Virus record (IMG/VR): IMGVR_UViG_3300013114_000230 | Span: 1-21,574 of that record | From: a virus | Length of the DNA stretch: 21,574 bases | Strand: one strand, 5' to 3' | Shown: positions 14,941-19,677 of the stretch, in pieces | Layout: each line of letters opens with the position of its first letter | Position numbering within the stretch: the first letter of the stretch is position 1 | Made by a program: the position numbers and the translations under genes | The notes under the pieces: generated by a model | The model's input: only the letters and a program-made list of their open reading frames with translations | The model's database searches: none | What the model was told of the DNA's origin: nothing

Positions 14941-14971
14941 CTAAGATAGTGAATTTTACACTATTTTCAAA
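14941..14971 (-). promoter_or_regulatory. Bacteroidota-type promoter with operator-like palindrome
   Basis: On the minus strand TTTG (14971-14968) is followed after 19 nt by TATCTTAG (14948-14941), close to the Bacteroidota -33/-7 pattern. In the spacer, ATAGTG and CACTAT (14964-14946) form an inverted repeat separated by 7 nt, a candidate operator for a repressor. It would drive the leader and the replication operon. Confidence 0.45.
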
Positions 14972-14980
14972 TTTTAGAAT

Positions 14981-15010
14981 AAAAAAACGACTGATAAAAT
15001 ACCAGCCGTT
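14981..15010 (-). terminator. Terminator of the 15079-15327 gene
   Basis: Minus strand: ACGGCTG (15009-15003) pairs with CAGTCGT (14993-14987; one G-U) across a 9-nt loop, followed by TTTTTT (14986-14981). It lies about 70 bp downstream of the stop of 15079-15327 and upstream of the replication promoter, so it isolates the two units. Confidence 0.75.
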
Positions 15011-15078
15011 TTAAAATAATCCCTATGCGATATAACAATTCAAATATAGTTGATTGTTTTTTATAATCAAAGGTTAAT

Positions 15079-15327
15079 CTACAATTTTACTAAATCCCCA
15101 TATTCAATTGATAATAAAACCTCTGAATGTTGTCTGTCTTCATCAGTTCTTTTATATTTAGGTGAAAAGTATTTAACTGGTTTAGGTGGATTGATAGACT
15201 TTAAATCATGGTAATAATTACCTGACTTTTCACCTTTGTAAACTTTGGATACTATATACCCATGTCCTATAGAATTTTTAAACTCTTTACCATAATAAGT
15301 AACCCTGCTATTTTTTTCGTGCTTCAT
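15079..15327 (-). CDS. Small basic protein, own transcription unit
   Basis: 82 aa, basic and Tyr-rich. The N-terminus MKHEKNSRVTYYGKEFKNSI, then GHGYIVSKVYKGEKSGNYYH, looks like a small beta-barrel (KOW/SH3-like), but no family is certain. No HTH is visible, so calling it a repressor on the basis of its place between divergent units would be unsupported. It is transcribed alone, ended by the terminator at 14981-15010. A 10-bp palindrome GTATTAATAC (15352-15361) sits 25 bp upstream of its ATG and could be a control site. Confidence 0.6.
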   Translation of the reverse strand: MKHEKNSRVTYYGKEFKNSIGHGYIVSKVYKGEKSGNYYHDLKSINPPKPVKYFSPKYKRTDEDRQHSEVLLSIEYGDLVKL

Positions 15328-15459
15328 AAATTAATTTTTTTATAAACATCAGTATTAATACAACACCAAAAAAGAAATATTTAAACTTTTTTTACTTTGT
15401 TATAGGAATTATTAAAAATCGGTTGTTACTTTGATTCATCAAAACGAAAAAAAACAGAT
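15328..15459. promoter_or_regulatory. Divergent intergenic region between minus and plus early units
   Basis: Contains the palindrome GTATTAATAC (15352-15361) and two copies of TTACTTTG 34 bp apart (15392-15399, 15426-15433). The latter resemble a -7 element but lack a well-spaced upstream TTTG. GGTTGTTAC (15421-15429) resembles the right-hand end of the attC-like sites and may be the left boundary of the cassette array. It must contain the promoters for both directions. Confidence 0.35.
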
Positions 15460-15738
15460 ATGAACACTAAAGCAGACAAAACAGAATTTTTAAACATCTT
15501 AAATAACTTTGATGCTTCAAACGTTAACTTTAATACTCAAAACGGATTAACTAATGTTAATTTTGCAAACAAAGACTTTACAATAAGTATAGTTTTTGAG
15601 GAAGAAACAGAAGTAATAACGACTATTGAATCTTATAATATTAACGATAACGATAAAGGTATTCTTTTTGATAGTGGAGACGATAATCAATTTGAAGAAT
15701 TTGTTTATAAGTGGTTTAAAAATATTTTAGACCACTAA
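15460..15738 (+). CDS. Array gene 1, acidic hypothetical protein
   Basis: 92 aa, acidic and Asn-rich (NFDASNVNFNTQNGLTNVNF), with a beta-rich middle (DFTISIVFEEETEVITTIES) and a helical end (FEEFVYKWFKNILDH). No motif or signal peptide recognised. Its TAA stop (15736-15738) is embedded in the R''-like box CACTAAC of the first attC-like site, as in integron cassettes. It is the first plus-strand gene, after the divergent promoter region. Its upstream boundary does not show the start/end complementarity of the later cassettes, so it may be the original phage gene next to which cassettes were inserted. Confidence 0.6.
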   Translation: MNTKADKTEFLNILNNFDASNVNFNTQNGLTNVNFANKDFTISIVFEEETEVITTIESYNINDNDKGILFDSGDDNQFEEFVYKWFKNILDH

Positions 15739-15824
15739 CGCTTGTATAAGATACGTGCGACTAAGAAGACAAAACAAATTAAAAATAAATGTTAAATGAG
15801 CATGGATTTTATACCATGTTATAA
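15733..15824 (+). repeat. attC-like site 1
   Basis: R'' CACTAAC (15733-15739); L'' TGTATAAGATACGTGC (15743-15758); L' GCATGGATTTTATACC (15800-15815); R' GTTATAA (15818-15824), with the inferred crossover between G15818 and T15819. The inner arms pair imperfectly over 15 positions. Confidence 0.75.
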
Positions 15825-15834
15825 ATTGTAAAAT

Positions 15835-16047
15835 ATGAGTTGGCAAGAAGATTTAAATAAAAGATTATCAGTAGGAGCAACATACACTATTGATGGAACA
15901 AAGGTAAGACTATTAGAATCTCCTAGAGGTGTAAGTGGATATGGTGGTCATGGTGGTGCTATATTCGTTAGCTGCGAGGTAATCGAGGATGGAGGTAGAT
16001 GGGAAAAAGGAACAACCCAAAGATTAAACGCTGAGTTTTTAAGATAG
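15835..16047 (+). CDS. Cassette gene 2, small Gly-rich protein
   Basis: 70 aa: an N-terminal helix MSWQEDLNKRLS, then strand-rich GATYTIDGTKVRLLESPRG, a Gly-rich loop SGYGGHGGAIFVSCEV and a C-terminal WEKGTTQRLNAEFLR. It looks like a compact beta-barrel. No family recognised. It begins 16 bp inside the cassette start and ends before the complementary R'' at 16054-16062, occupying almost the whole cassette, as typical integron cassettes do. No internal promoter is obvious; expression probably comes from upstream. Confidence 0.6.
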   Translation: MSWQEDLNKRLSVGATYTIDGTKVRLLESPRGVSGYGGHGGAIFVSCEVIEDGGRWEKGTTQRLNAEFLR

Positions 16048-16053
16048 CTTATT

Positions 16054-16241
16054 ATTTATAACGACCCGTCTATAATTAGTGGCGATGTAGTTATGATAAA
16101 CGAACAATCTACCACTTAGCCGAGCTTTATAATTATGTTTTAAATTTCTATTAAACTTAAATATAACGCTTGGCGAACTAAATAAATAAAGTTAAACATA
16201 AAGAACTCACGCAACGCCATTATTTATAGACCTTGTTGTGT
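16054..16241 (+). repeat. attC-like site 2, unusually long or compound
   Basis: R'' ATTTATAAC (16054-16062) matches its own cassette start. GTCTATAATTAGTGGC (16068-16083) pairs with GCCATTATTTATAGAC (16216-16231) at 14 of 16 positions, and R' is GTTGTGT (16235-16241). The 132-nt central part holds a second foldback (16076-16136) and a second R''-like start TATAACGCTTGGCG (16162-16175), suggesting a nested or remnant site. Confidence 0.6.
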
Positions 16242-16271
16242 GTAGTTTTATTACATTTAAAGAATAATATT

Positions 16272-16754
16272 ATGAAAATGTCAGAAGATAAAAAACTAGA
16301 ATTTCAAGCTAACAGGTGGGCGAACAATAAAGAGCGATCACTACGAAATAAATGGTACGCAATAGGTAGAATAGACTTGTTAATTATTTCTATTTCAGGA
16401 GCAGGTATATACTCTTGTTTTGAAATAATAAAATTCATGTATTCTAATAAAATAGAAAGCGAGTTTCTAATGTTAAAAATTGCAGGAGCATTATTTGTAT
16501 TCTCTATTCTACTAAATTTTATATCACAATTTGCGTCTGAATATTCTAACGATAAGAACGCTATTTACAATAACAAAAAATTCAATGATTTGACATCTGA
16601 TGATAAACAAACAGAAGAAAAAACATATAATACCCTTGAATGTAAAATGGATTTATCAGACAATGTAGTGAAGTATTCAAATAGAATATCATCATTTACA
16701 ATGCTTGTAGGTGTGGCTTTAGTTACTACCTTTTTATTTACAATAGTTAATTAG
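16272..16754 (+). CDS. Cassette gene 3, three-helix membrane protein
   Basis: 160 aa from ATG 16272; the longer frame from 16233 begins inside the attC-like site and is rejected. Hydrophilic N-terminus (MKMSEDKKLEFQANRWANNK), then three hydrophobic segments: about 36-56 (LLIISISGAGIYSCFEIIKF), 68-88 (LKIAGALFVFSILLNFI) and 141-158 (MLVGVALVTTFLFTIV), with a charged cytoplasm-like loop between helices 2 and 3. The size and N-terminal charged helix plus helical pairs are reminiscent of small membrane effectors (for example SLATT-type), but no diagnostic motif is seen. A convergent tiny ORF shares its cassette and overlaps its stop. Function unknown; an effector role is speculation. Confidence 0.65.
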   Translation: MKMSEDKKLEFQANRWANNKERSLRNKWYAIGRIDLLIISISGAGIYSCFEIIKFMYSNKIESEFLMLKIAGALFVFSILLNFISQFASEYSNDKNAIYNNKKFNDLTSDDKQTEEKTYNTLECKMDLSDNVVKYSNRISSFTMLVGVALVTTFLFTIVN

Positions 16755-16875
16755 AAGACCTATCACTTCCACCAGACTTTTTTTCGAGTTTTCGAAGTCT
16801 TTCAGCTTCTAATCTCTTTTGTCTTTCAATTTCTTGAAGTTGTTTCTTGTATTCTTCTTCGTGTTGTTTTGACAT
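16747..16875 (-). CDS. Cassette 3 antisense ORF, 42-aa charged coiled coil
   Basis: A complete minus-strand frame: MSKQHEEEYKKQLQEIERQK continuing RLEAERLRKLEKKSGGSDRS and ending SN. It is an almost pure charged heptad helix. Its stop overlaps the stop of the membrane-protein gene by 8 bp, convergently, and its start is about 25 bp from the R'' of site 3. It accounts for the only non-coding part of this 751-bp cassette. Low-complexity codons make chance possible, but the regular coiled coil and tight stop overlap favour a real gene, perhaps a partner or regulator of the membrane protein. Confidence 0.45.
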   Translation of the reverse strand: MSKQHEEEYKKQLQEIERQKRLEAERLRKLEKKSGGSDRSSN

Positions 16876-16895
16876 TTTAAGTTTGGTTTAAGTAT

Positions 16896-16992
16896 TACAC
16901 ACAACGCTACTGTATAAACTGTAAGCGATTGAAGAAATGAATTATTAACATACGAGCTGTATTAGCTTATGGTTTTATACAGCTTGTTACCC
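16896..16992 (+). repeat. attC-like site 3
   Basis: R'' TACACACAAC (16896-16905), a perfect 10-bp complement of its cassette start at 16235. L'' CTGTATAAACTGTAAGC (16910-16926), L' GCTTATGGTTTTATACAG (16965-16982), the latter with one extra base, then CTT and R' GTTACCC (16986-16992). Confidence 0.8.
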
Positions 16993-17005
16993 ACTATTAT
17001 TAGAT

Positions 17006-17296
17006 ATGGATAAGTTTAAAGAATTAGTAAAAAGATGCAAATCTAGTGTTGAAATAAGAGTAAACGACCACAAAGATTATTACCAAACAGTAGAAGAATA
17101 CATTAAAGAAGATGGTTATTTCAATAATGACCATAAGGAAAAAATAGGTGAAACCATTTATAATGAAATGATAAAAAAAGACACTATTGTAATTGTAACT
17201 GCTTACCCCGACTCAGCATTAGGAAGTTATACAATATACCATTATGATATAGATACAGCAGTAGAAACTATACTTGATTGGTGCAATGGTGGGTAA
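17006..17296 (+). CDS. Cassette gene 4, acidic hypothetical protein
   Basis: 96 aa: N-terminal helix (MDKFKELVKRCKSSVEIRVN), a central acidic helix (TVEEYIKEDGYFNNDHKEKI), then strand/turn YPDSALGSYTIYHYDIDTAV and a Trp-containing tail. It has the compact alpha/beta look of small integron-cassette proteins, with no recognised motif. The TAA (17294-17296) lies inside GTGGGTAAC, which is complementary to the cassette start GTTACCCAC at 16986. The site after it is only a half, so this cassette seems fused to the next. Confidence 0.6.
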   Translation: MDKFKELVKRCKSSVEIRVNDHKDYYQTVEEYIKEDGYFNNDHKEKIGETIYNEMIKKDTIVIVTAYPDSALGSYTIYHYDIDTAVETILDWCNGG

Positions 17297-17319
17297 CGCT
17301 TAGTGTAAATTTTGAAGCG
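17289..17319 (+). repeat. attC-like half-site 4
   Basis: R'' GTGGGTAAC (17289-17297) and an L''-like TTAGTGTAAATTTTGAAGCG, without any matching L'/R' before the next gene starts at 17320. Probably the remnant of a deletion that fused two cassettes. Confidence 0.6.
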
Positions 17320-17577
17320 ATGAGAGAAGAGATACTAAAAATATTAGATAATTACCATGTTGAATTACAAGAAGCTGAGGGAATAACTGAAGAGCTTTTG
17401 AATTTACATATTTTTAGCGAAAGTTATATTAAATGTTGGAACTGTAAACAGTTTGAGCAAACAGGAACTAACTACGCTGGTAATGAAGTCGGACACTGTA
17501 AATTAAACAACTGTAAGGTATCACACCCTAAATGGCAAAAGTGCGGAGAATATGAGCAATGCGGTAATTTTCGCTAA
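17320..17577 (+). CDS. Cassette gene 5, cysteine-rich, probably zinc-binding
   Basis: 85 aa from ATG 17320. The first ~40 residues are an acidic helix (EEILKILDNYHVELQEAEGI). The second half is a Cys cluster: CWNC, then GHCKLNNC, then KCGEYEQC, giving six cysteines plus histidines, a plausible zinc ribbon or treble-clef. This suggests nucleic-acid or protein binding. The frame is open upstream into the half-site, so the start is a choice based on ATG; the original 5' end may have been lost in the cassette fusion. The TAA lies in the R'' TCGCTAAC of site 5. Confidence 0.55.
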   Translation: MREEILKILDNYHVELQEAEGITEELLNLHIFSESYIKCWNCKQFEQTGTNYAGNEVGHCKLNNCKVSHPKWQKCGEYEQCGNFR

Positions 17578-17704
17578 CGCTTGTGTAAACGCTTTGCGAC
17601 TTAACTAAATACAAATGTTCCTTAGCACCAAAAAAGACTATTTAAGCACGCCACAAGGCATAAGTACAATGTTCCTTAGCATTGCGTTTTACACCTTGTT
17701 GTAG
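17571..17704 (+). repeat. attC-like site 5
   Basis: R'' TCGCTAAC (17571-17578); L'' TGTGTAAACGCTTTGC (17582-17597); L' GCATTGCGTTTTACAC (17679-17694), with one extra T; CCTT; R' GTTGTAG (17698-17704). The variable central part contains a 14-bp direct repeat AATGTTCCTTAGCA at 17614-17627 and 17668-17681. Confidence 0.8.
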
Positions 17705-17738
17705 TGAGTACAGAATATTAACAATAAAATTAAATAAA

Positions 17739-17873
17739 ATGGACGTAGAAAATAATTTAAAAGCCATTTGTAAATGGTTAAAAGAAGTAAAAGGAATAAC
17801 AGAAATTGATATGATGGATTTAATCAATTATATACCTGAATATGAAGAATGGCTTAAATCAGCACCAAAGTAG
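17739..17873 (+). CDS. Cassette gene 6, 44-aa helical protein
   Basis: 44 aa from ATG 17739 (MDVENNLKAICKWLKEVKGI, then MMDLINYIPEYEEWLKSAPK). The longer frame from 17682 starts inside site 5 and is rejected. It is amphipathic and helical, with no motif. The cassette (17699-17960) is the smallest of the intact ones and holds only this gene. Tiny proteins like this are common in cassettes and might be antitoxins or inhibitors, but nothing shows this. Confidence 0.5.
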   Translation: MDVENNLKAICKWLKEVKGITEIDMMDLINYIPEYEEWLKSAPK

Positions 17874-17877
17874 TATT

Positions 17878-17966
17878 CACTACAACGCTTGTGTAAATGC
17901 CGTGCAAGTGTTACAAATCAAATTAACGGCTACAAATTAAGCATGGTGTTTTACACCGTGTTATCA
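17878..17966 (+). repeat. attC-like site 6
   Basis: R'' CACTACAAC (17878-17886), complementary to GTTGTAGTG at 17698; L'' TGTGTAAATGCCGTGC (17890-17905); L' GCATGGTGTTTTACACC (17941-17957), with one extra base; R' GTTATCA (17960-17966). Confidence 0.8.
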
Positions 17967-17978
17967 ATTATTTATTAA

Positions 17979-18218
17979 ATGGGACAAACTAAAAGAATAC
18001 ACGCAAAAGACTACGCTAAAAACCTATACGGTGAACATAAGCAGTATGTGCATATAGCAACAGAAGCTTTTAGGGCTGGTGAAGATAATGCTGTTTTTGT
18101 AATGAGAAAAGAAAGCGAACTTTATAAGGAACTGGAAGAGTTAAGGCAATACAAAAAAGAAAATGAAGAAATGATAAATGACCCAAACAGATTAGCGGAC
18201 ATGATAGCAGGACTCTAA
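17979..18218 (+). CDS. Cassette gene 7, small helical protein
   Basis: 79 aa, N-terminal basic stretch (MGQTKRIHAKDYAKNLYGEH), then helix YVHIATEAFRAGEDNAVFVM and a coiled-coil segment rich in Glu/Lys (SELYKELEELRQYKKENEEM). No recognised family. It starts 19 bp after the crossover point, a typical cassette spacing. Its TAA is followed by the complementary R'' (ATTGATAAC, 18221-18229) of half-site 7. Confidence 0.6.
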   Translation: MGQTKRIHAKDYAKNLYGEHKQYVHIATEAFRAGEDNAVFVMRKESELYKELEELRQYKKENEEMINDPNRLADMIAGL

Positions 18219-18262
18219 TTATTGATAACGCTTTGGGTATGGAGTCGGTTTTTTACTGATTT
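18216..18262 (+). repeat. attC-like half-site 7
   Basis: R'' ATTGATAAC (18221-18229) is complementary to its cassette start at 17960 and is followed by GCTTTGGGTATGGAGTCGG. There is no recognisable L'/R' and no GTTAGCAAC cassette start before the next gene, so cassettes 7 and 8 appear fused. Confidence 0.5.
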
Positions 18263-18283
18263 GAAACACTAAAACTAAAGATT

Positions 18284-18502
18284 ATGAGTAAAAGTATAAA
18301 TAGATTCTTAATTGAAAAAGGAATTAAAAGCAACGCACAAAAGATAACTATATTACAAATGGTGCAATGGGTAGATGAATGGCAAGAAGAAGTAAAAAAC
18401 TGCTCTATACCTGTTGTTAGCAACTGCGAATGTAAAAACTTACCTAAAGGTGAGGTAGCAATAAGTAGCAAGGCAATAACCAATCCTAATTGGGAAGAAT
18501 AG
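18284..18502 (+). CDS. Cassette gene 8, small hypothetical protein
   Basis: 72 aa: a helical N-terminus (MSKSINRFLIEKGIKSNAQK), helix ITILQMVQWVDEWQEEVKNC, and a loop with three cysteines (NC..., then NCECKNL). It ends ITNPNWEE. The two closely spaced cysteines are too few for a defined zinc site. No family. The gene lies upstream of site 8 and its cassette has lost the expected 5' border. Confidence 0.5.
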   Translation: MSKSINRFLIEKGIKSNAQKITILQMVQWVDEWQEEVKNCSIPVVSNCECKNLPKGEVAISSKAITNPNWEE

Positions 18503-18602
18503 TTGTTGCTAACGCTTGGCTATGATTATGTAGCCTTGAAACACAGAACTTTGAATTAAATATAAACTTTAATAAGGGTATTAATTATAGCCCTTGTTAG
18601 CA
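18503..18602 (+). repeat. attC-like site 8
   Basis: R'' TTGTTGCTAAC (18503-18513); L'' GGCTATGATTATGTAGCC (18518-18535); L' GGGTATTAATTATAGCCC (18576-18593); TT; R' GTTAGCA (18596-18602). The arms differ in sequence from the TGTGTAAA type but keep the same plan. Confidence 0.7.
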
Positions 18603-18614
18603 ACTTTTAAAATT

Positions 18615-18794
18615 ATGAAATTTATAGAGAAAAGTAATGTTAGCTTAAAGCAAAAATTTGGTAATGCAATAACAGGATTTGCAAAAATAGCAGATGGTTT
18701 AATTAGTGTTGTAACATTAGGTAATTATAGAAGTAATTTTTGCTTAATGTTTATAATTTATAGAAAGACAAATAATTTCTTGTTAGATGAATAA
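18615..18794 (+). CDS. Cassette gene 9, 59-aa protein
   Basis: 59 aa from ATG 18615 (MKFIEKSNVSLKQKFGNAIT then GFAKIADGLISVVTLGNY), ending in a hydrophobic stretch (FCLMFIIYRKTNNFLLDE). The frame starting at 18594 overlaps site 8 and is rejected. The C-terminal change of character suggests a possible truncation or frameshift of a longer protein. It is the last gene of the array; R'' TTGTTGCTAAC (18801-18811) closes its cassette. Confidence 0.45.
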   Translation: MKFIEKSNVSLKQKFGNAITGFAKIADGLISVVTLGNYRSNFCLMFIIYRKTNNFLLDE

Positions 18795-18800
18795 TTTTTA

Positions 18801-18840
18801 TTGTTGCTAACATATCGCTAAACGCCATTCAAAAATTGCA
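18801..18840 (+). repeat. attC-like half-site 9, right end of array
   Basis: TTGTTGCTAAC (18801-18811) is complementary to the cassette start GTTAGCAAC at 18596. It is followed by ATATCGCTAAACGCC and phage sequence, with no L'/R'. It marks the right boundary. Confidence 0.55.
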
Positions 18841-18868
18841 CCTAGTTTAAAAGCTAAAAACAAACATT

Positions 18869-19123
18869 ATGGAAGGAATAGAATTAAACATAGAAAATAA
18901 TGAAGTGCAAAAATTGCAGTATTACGATGTGTTAGATTATGTTTTAACATGTGATAAAGAAAAGCAGTTAATGATCCTAAAGGTACTTTGTAATGATTTA
19001 AAATTAACCAATATAACAAAAGCTAAGAATATACTAGGGATAAGTTATAATGGGGTAAAAGATCATAGAGAAACTATAGAAATAAGTAATAAAAAGTTTG
19101 CAGTATTAAAAAAAGGGTGTTAA
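18869..19123 (+). CDS. Early phage protein, possible HTH
   Basis: 84 aa. The N-terminal half is acidic and helical (EGIELNIENNEVQKLQYYDV, then YVLTCDKEKQLMILKVL). Residues about 48-70 (TNITKAKNILGISYNGVKDH) have the spacing of a helix-turn-helix, including Gly-Ile-Ser before the putative recognition helix, so DNA binding is possible. It is the first gene after the array and heads the recombination module. Regulator of early genes is a guess. Confidence 0.55.
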   Translation: MEGIELNIENNEVQKLQYYDVLDYVLTCDKEKQLMILKVLCNDLKLTNITKAKNILGISYNGVKDHRETIEISNKKFAVLKKGC

Positions 19124-19147
19124 TATAGCATTCCAAAAAAAAAAGAT

Positions 19148-19657
19148 ATGAGCATTTATAAAAAACTGTTAGAGGTTCAAAAAGAAGTAGGAGCTATTTC
19201 AAAGGACTCTAAAAACCCTTTCTTTAAGTCAAAGTATTTTGATATTAATCAATTAATAGAACACGTACAACCAGTATTAAATAAGAATGGTTTGGTATTA
19301 ACTCAACCTATTATTAAGGGTTATGTATTTAGTTGTTTAAATGATATTGACAGTACAGATTGTATCGAATCTTGTTTAGAATTACCTCAACAATCAGACC
19401 CTCAAAAACTAGGTTCGTGTATTACCTATTACAGACGTTATACATTAGCTTCTTTATTAGGTTTACAGGCTGAGGACGATGATGGAAACAAAGCAAGTAA
19501 ACCAAGCAAACCTAAACCAGTTGAAAAAGTTAAGATAACAAAAGAAGCTTATCAAAAAGCTGTTCAGATGTTAGGAGAAAAGAAAGTTACTTTAGATCAA
19601 ATAAAATCTAAATACATACTTTCAAAAGAACAAGAAGAAACATTAAGTAAAATTTGA
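19148..19657 (+). CDS. erf: ERF-family single-strand annealing protein
   Basis: 169 aa. It anneals complementary single strands in phage recombination. The N-terminus (LLEVQKEVGAISKDSKNPFF, then KYFDINQLIEHVQPVLNKNG) and the signature ITYYRRYTLASLLGLQAEDDD (91-112, shown in part) are characteristic of the ERF family. The C-terminal ~50 residues are Lys/Pro-rich and then helical. It is followed by the DUF3127 gene 20 bp on, a usual partnership of recombinase and single-strand-binding-like protein. Confidence 0.9.
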   Translation: MSIYKKLLEVQKEVGAISKDSKNPFFKSKYFDINQLIEHVQPVLNKNGLVLTQPIIKGYVFSCLNDIDSTDCIESCLELPQQSDPQKLGSCITYYRRYTLASLLGLQAEDDDGNKASKPSKPKPVEKVKITKEAYQKAVQMLGEKKVTLDQIKSKYILSKEQEETLSKI

Positions 19658-19677
19658 ATTATAATTAAACAATTAGT

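Larger units (their letters stand above)
15425..18840 (+). mobile_element. Integrase-less gene-cassette array (CALIN-like) inside a phage genome
   Basis: At least six junctions and nine small plus-strand genes lie here, each separated by an attC-like site. Cassette starts and ends are complementary: GTTATAAAT (15818) with ATTTATAAC (16062); GTTGTGTGTA (16235) with TACACACAAC (16905); GTTACCCAC (16986) with GTGGGTAAC (17297). Likewise GTTGTAGTG (17698) with CACTACAAC (17886); GTTATCAAT (17960) with ATTGATAAC (18229); GTTAGCAAC (18596) with GTTGCTAAC (18811). Inner arms share TGTRTAAA...GC and GC...TTTTACACC. This is the logic of integron cassettes; no integrase is in the window. The left limit is uncertain; from 15733 rightward the evidence is direct. 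Flanks on both sides are phage genes. Confidence 0.8.

Noticed and set aside
15079-15327. Phage repressor (CI/Cro-like) because of its divergent position
   Set aside because: No helix-turn-helix is visible; the sequence looks like a small beta-rich protein.
15421-15433. attI-like primary site at the left edge of the array
   Set aside because: GGTTGTTAC resembles a right-hand site end, but no integrase gene lies nearby and the start/end complementarity with gene 1 is weak, so the evidence is insufficient.
16233-16271. N-terminal extension of the membrane protein (start in site 2)
   Set aside because: The first 13 codons lie in the R' box and beyond; the ATG at 16272 gives a normal distance from the crossover.
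15733-18840. CRISPR array
   Set aside because: The repeated units are imperfect inverted repeats of 90-190 bp separated by coding genes of variable length; there are no short identical repeats with uniform spacers and no cas genes.
15733-18840. Simple rho-independent terminators or REP-type hairpins between genes
   Set aside because: The outer arms match the opposite end of the same cassette, several hundred bases away, rather than only the local hairpin partner, and no T-runs follow. That pattern fits cassette recombination sites.
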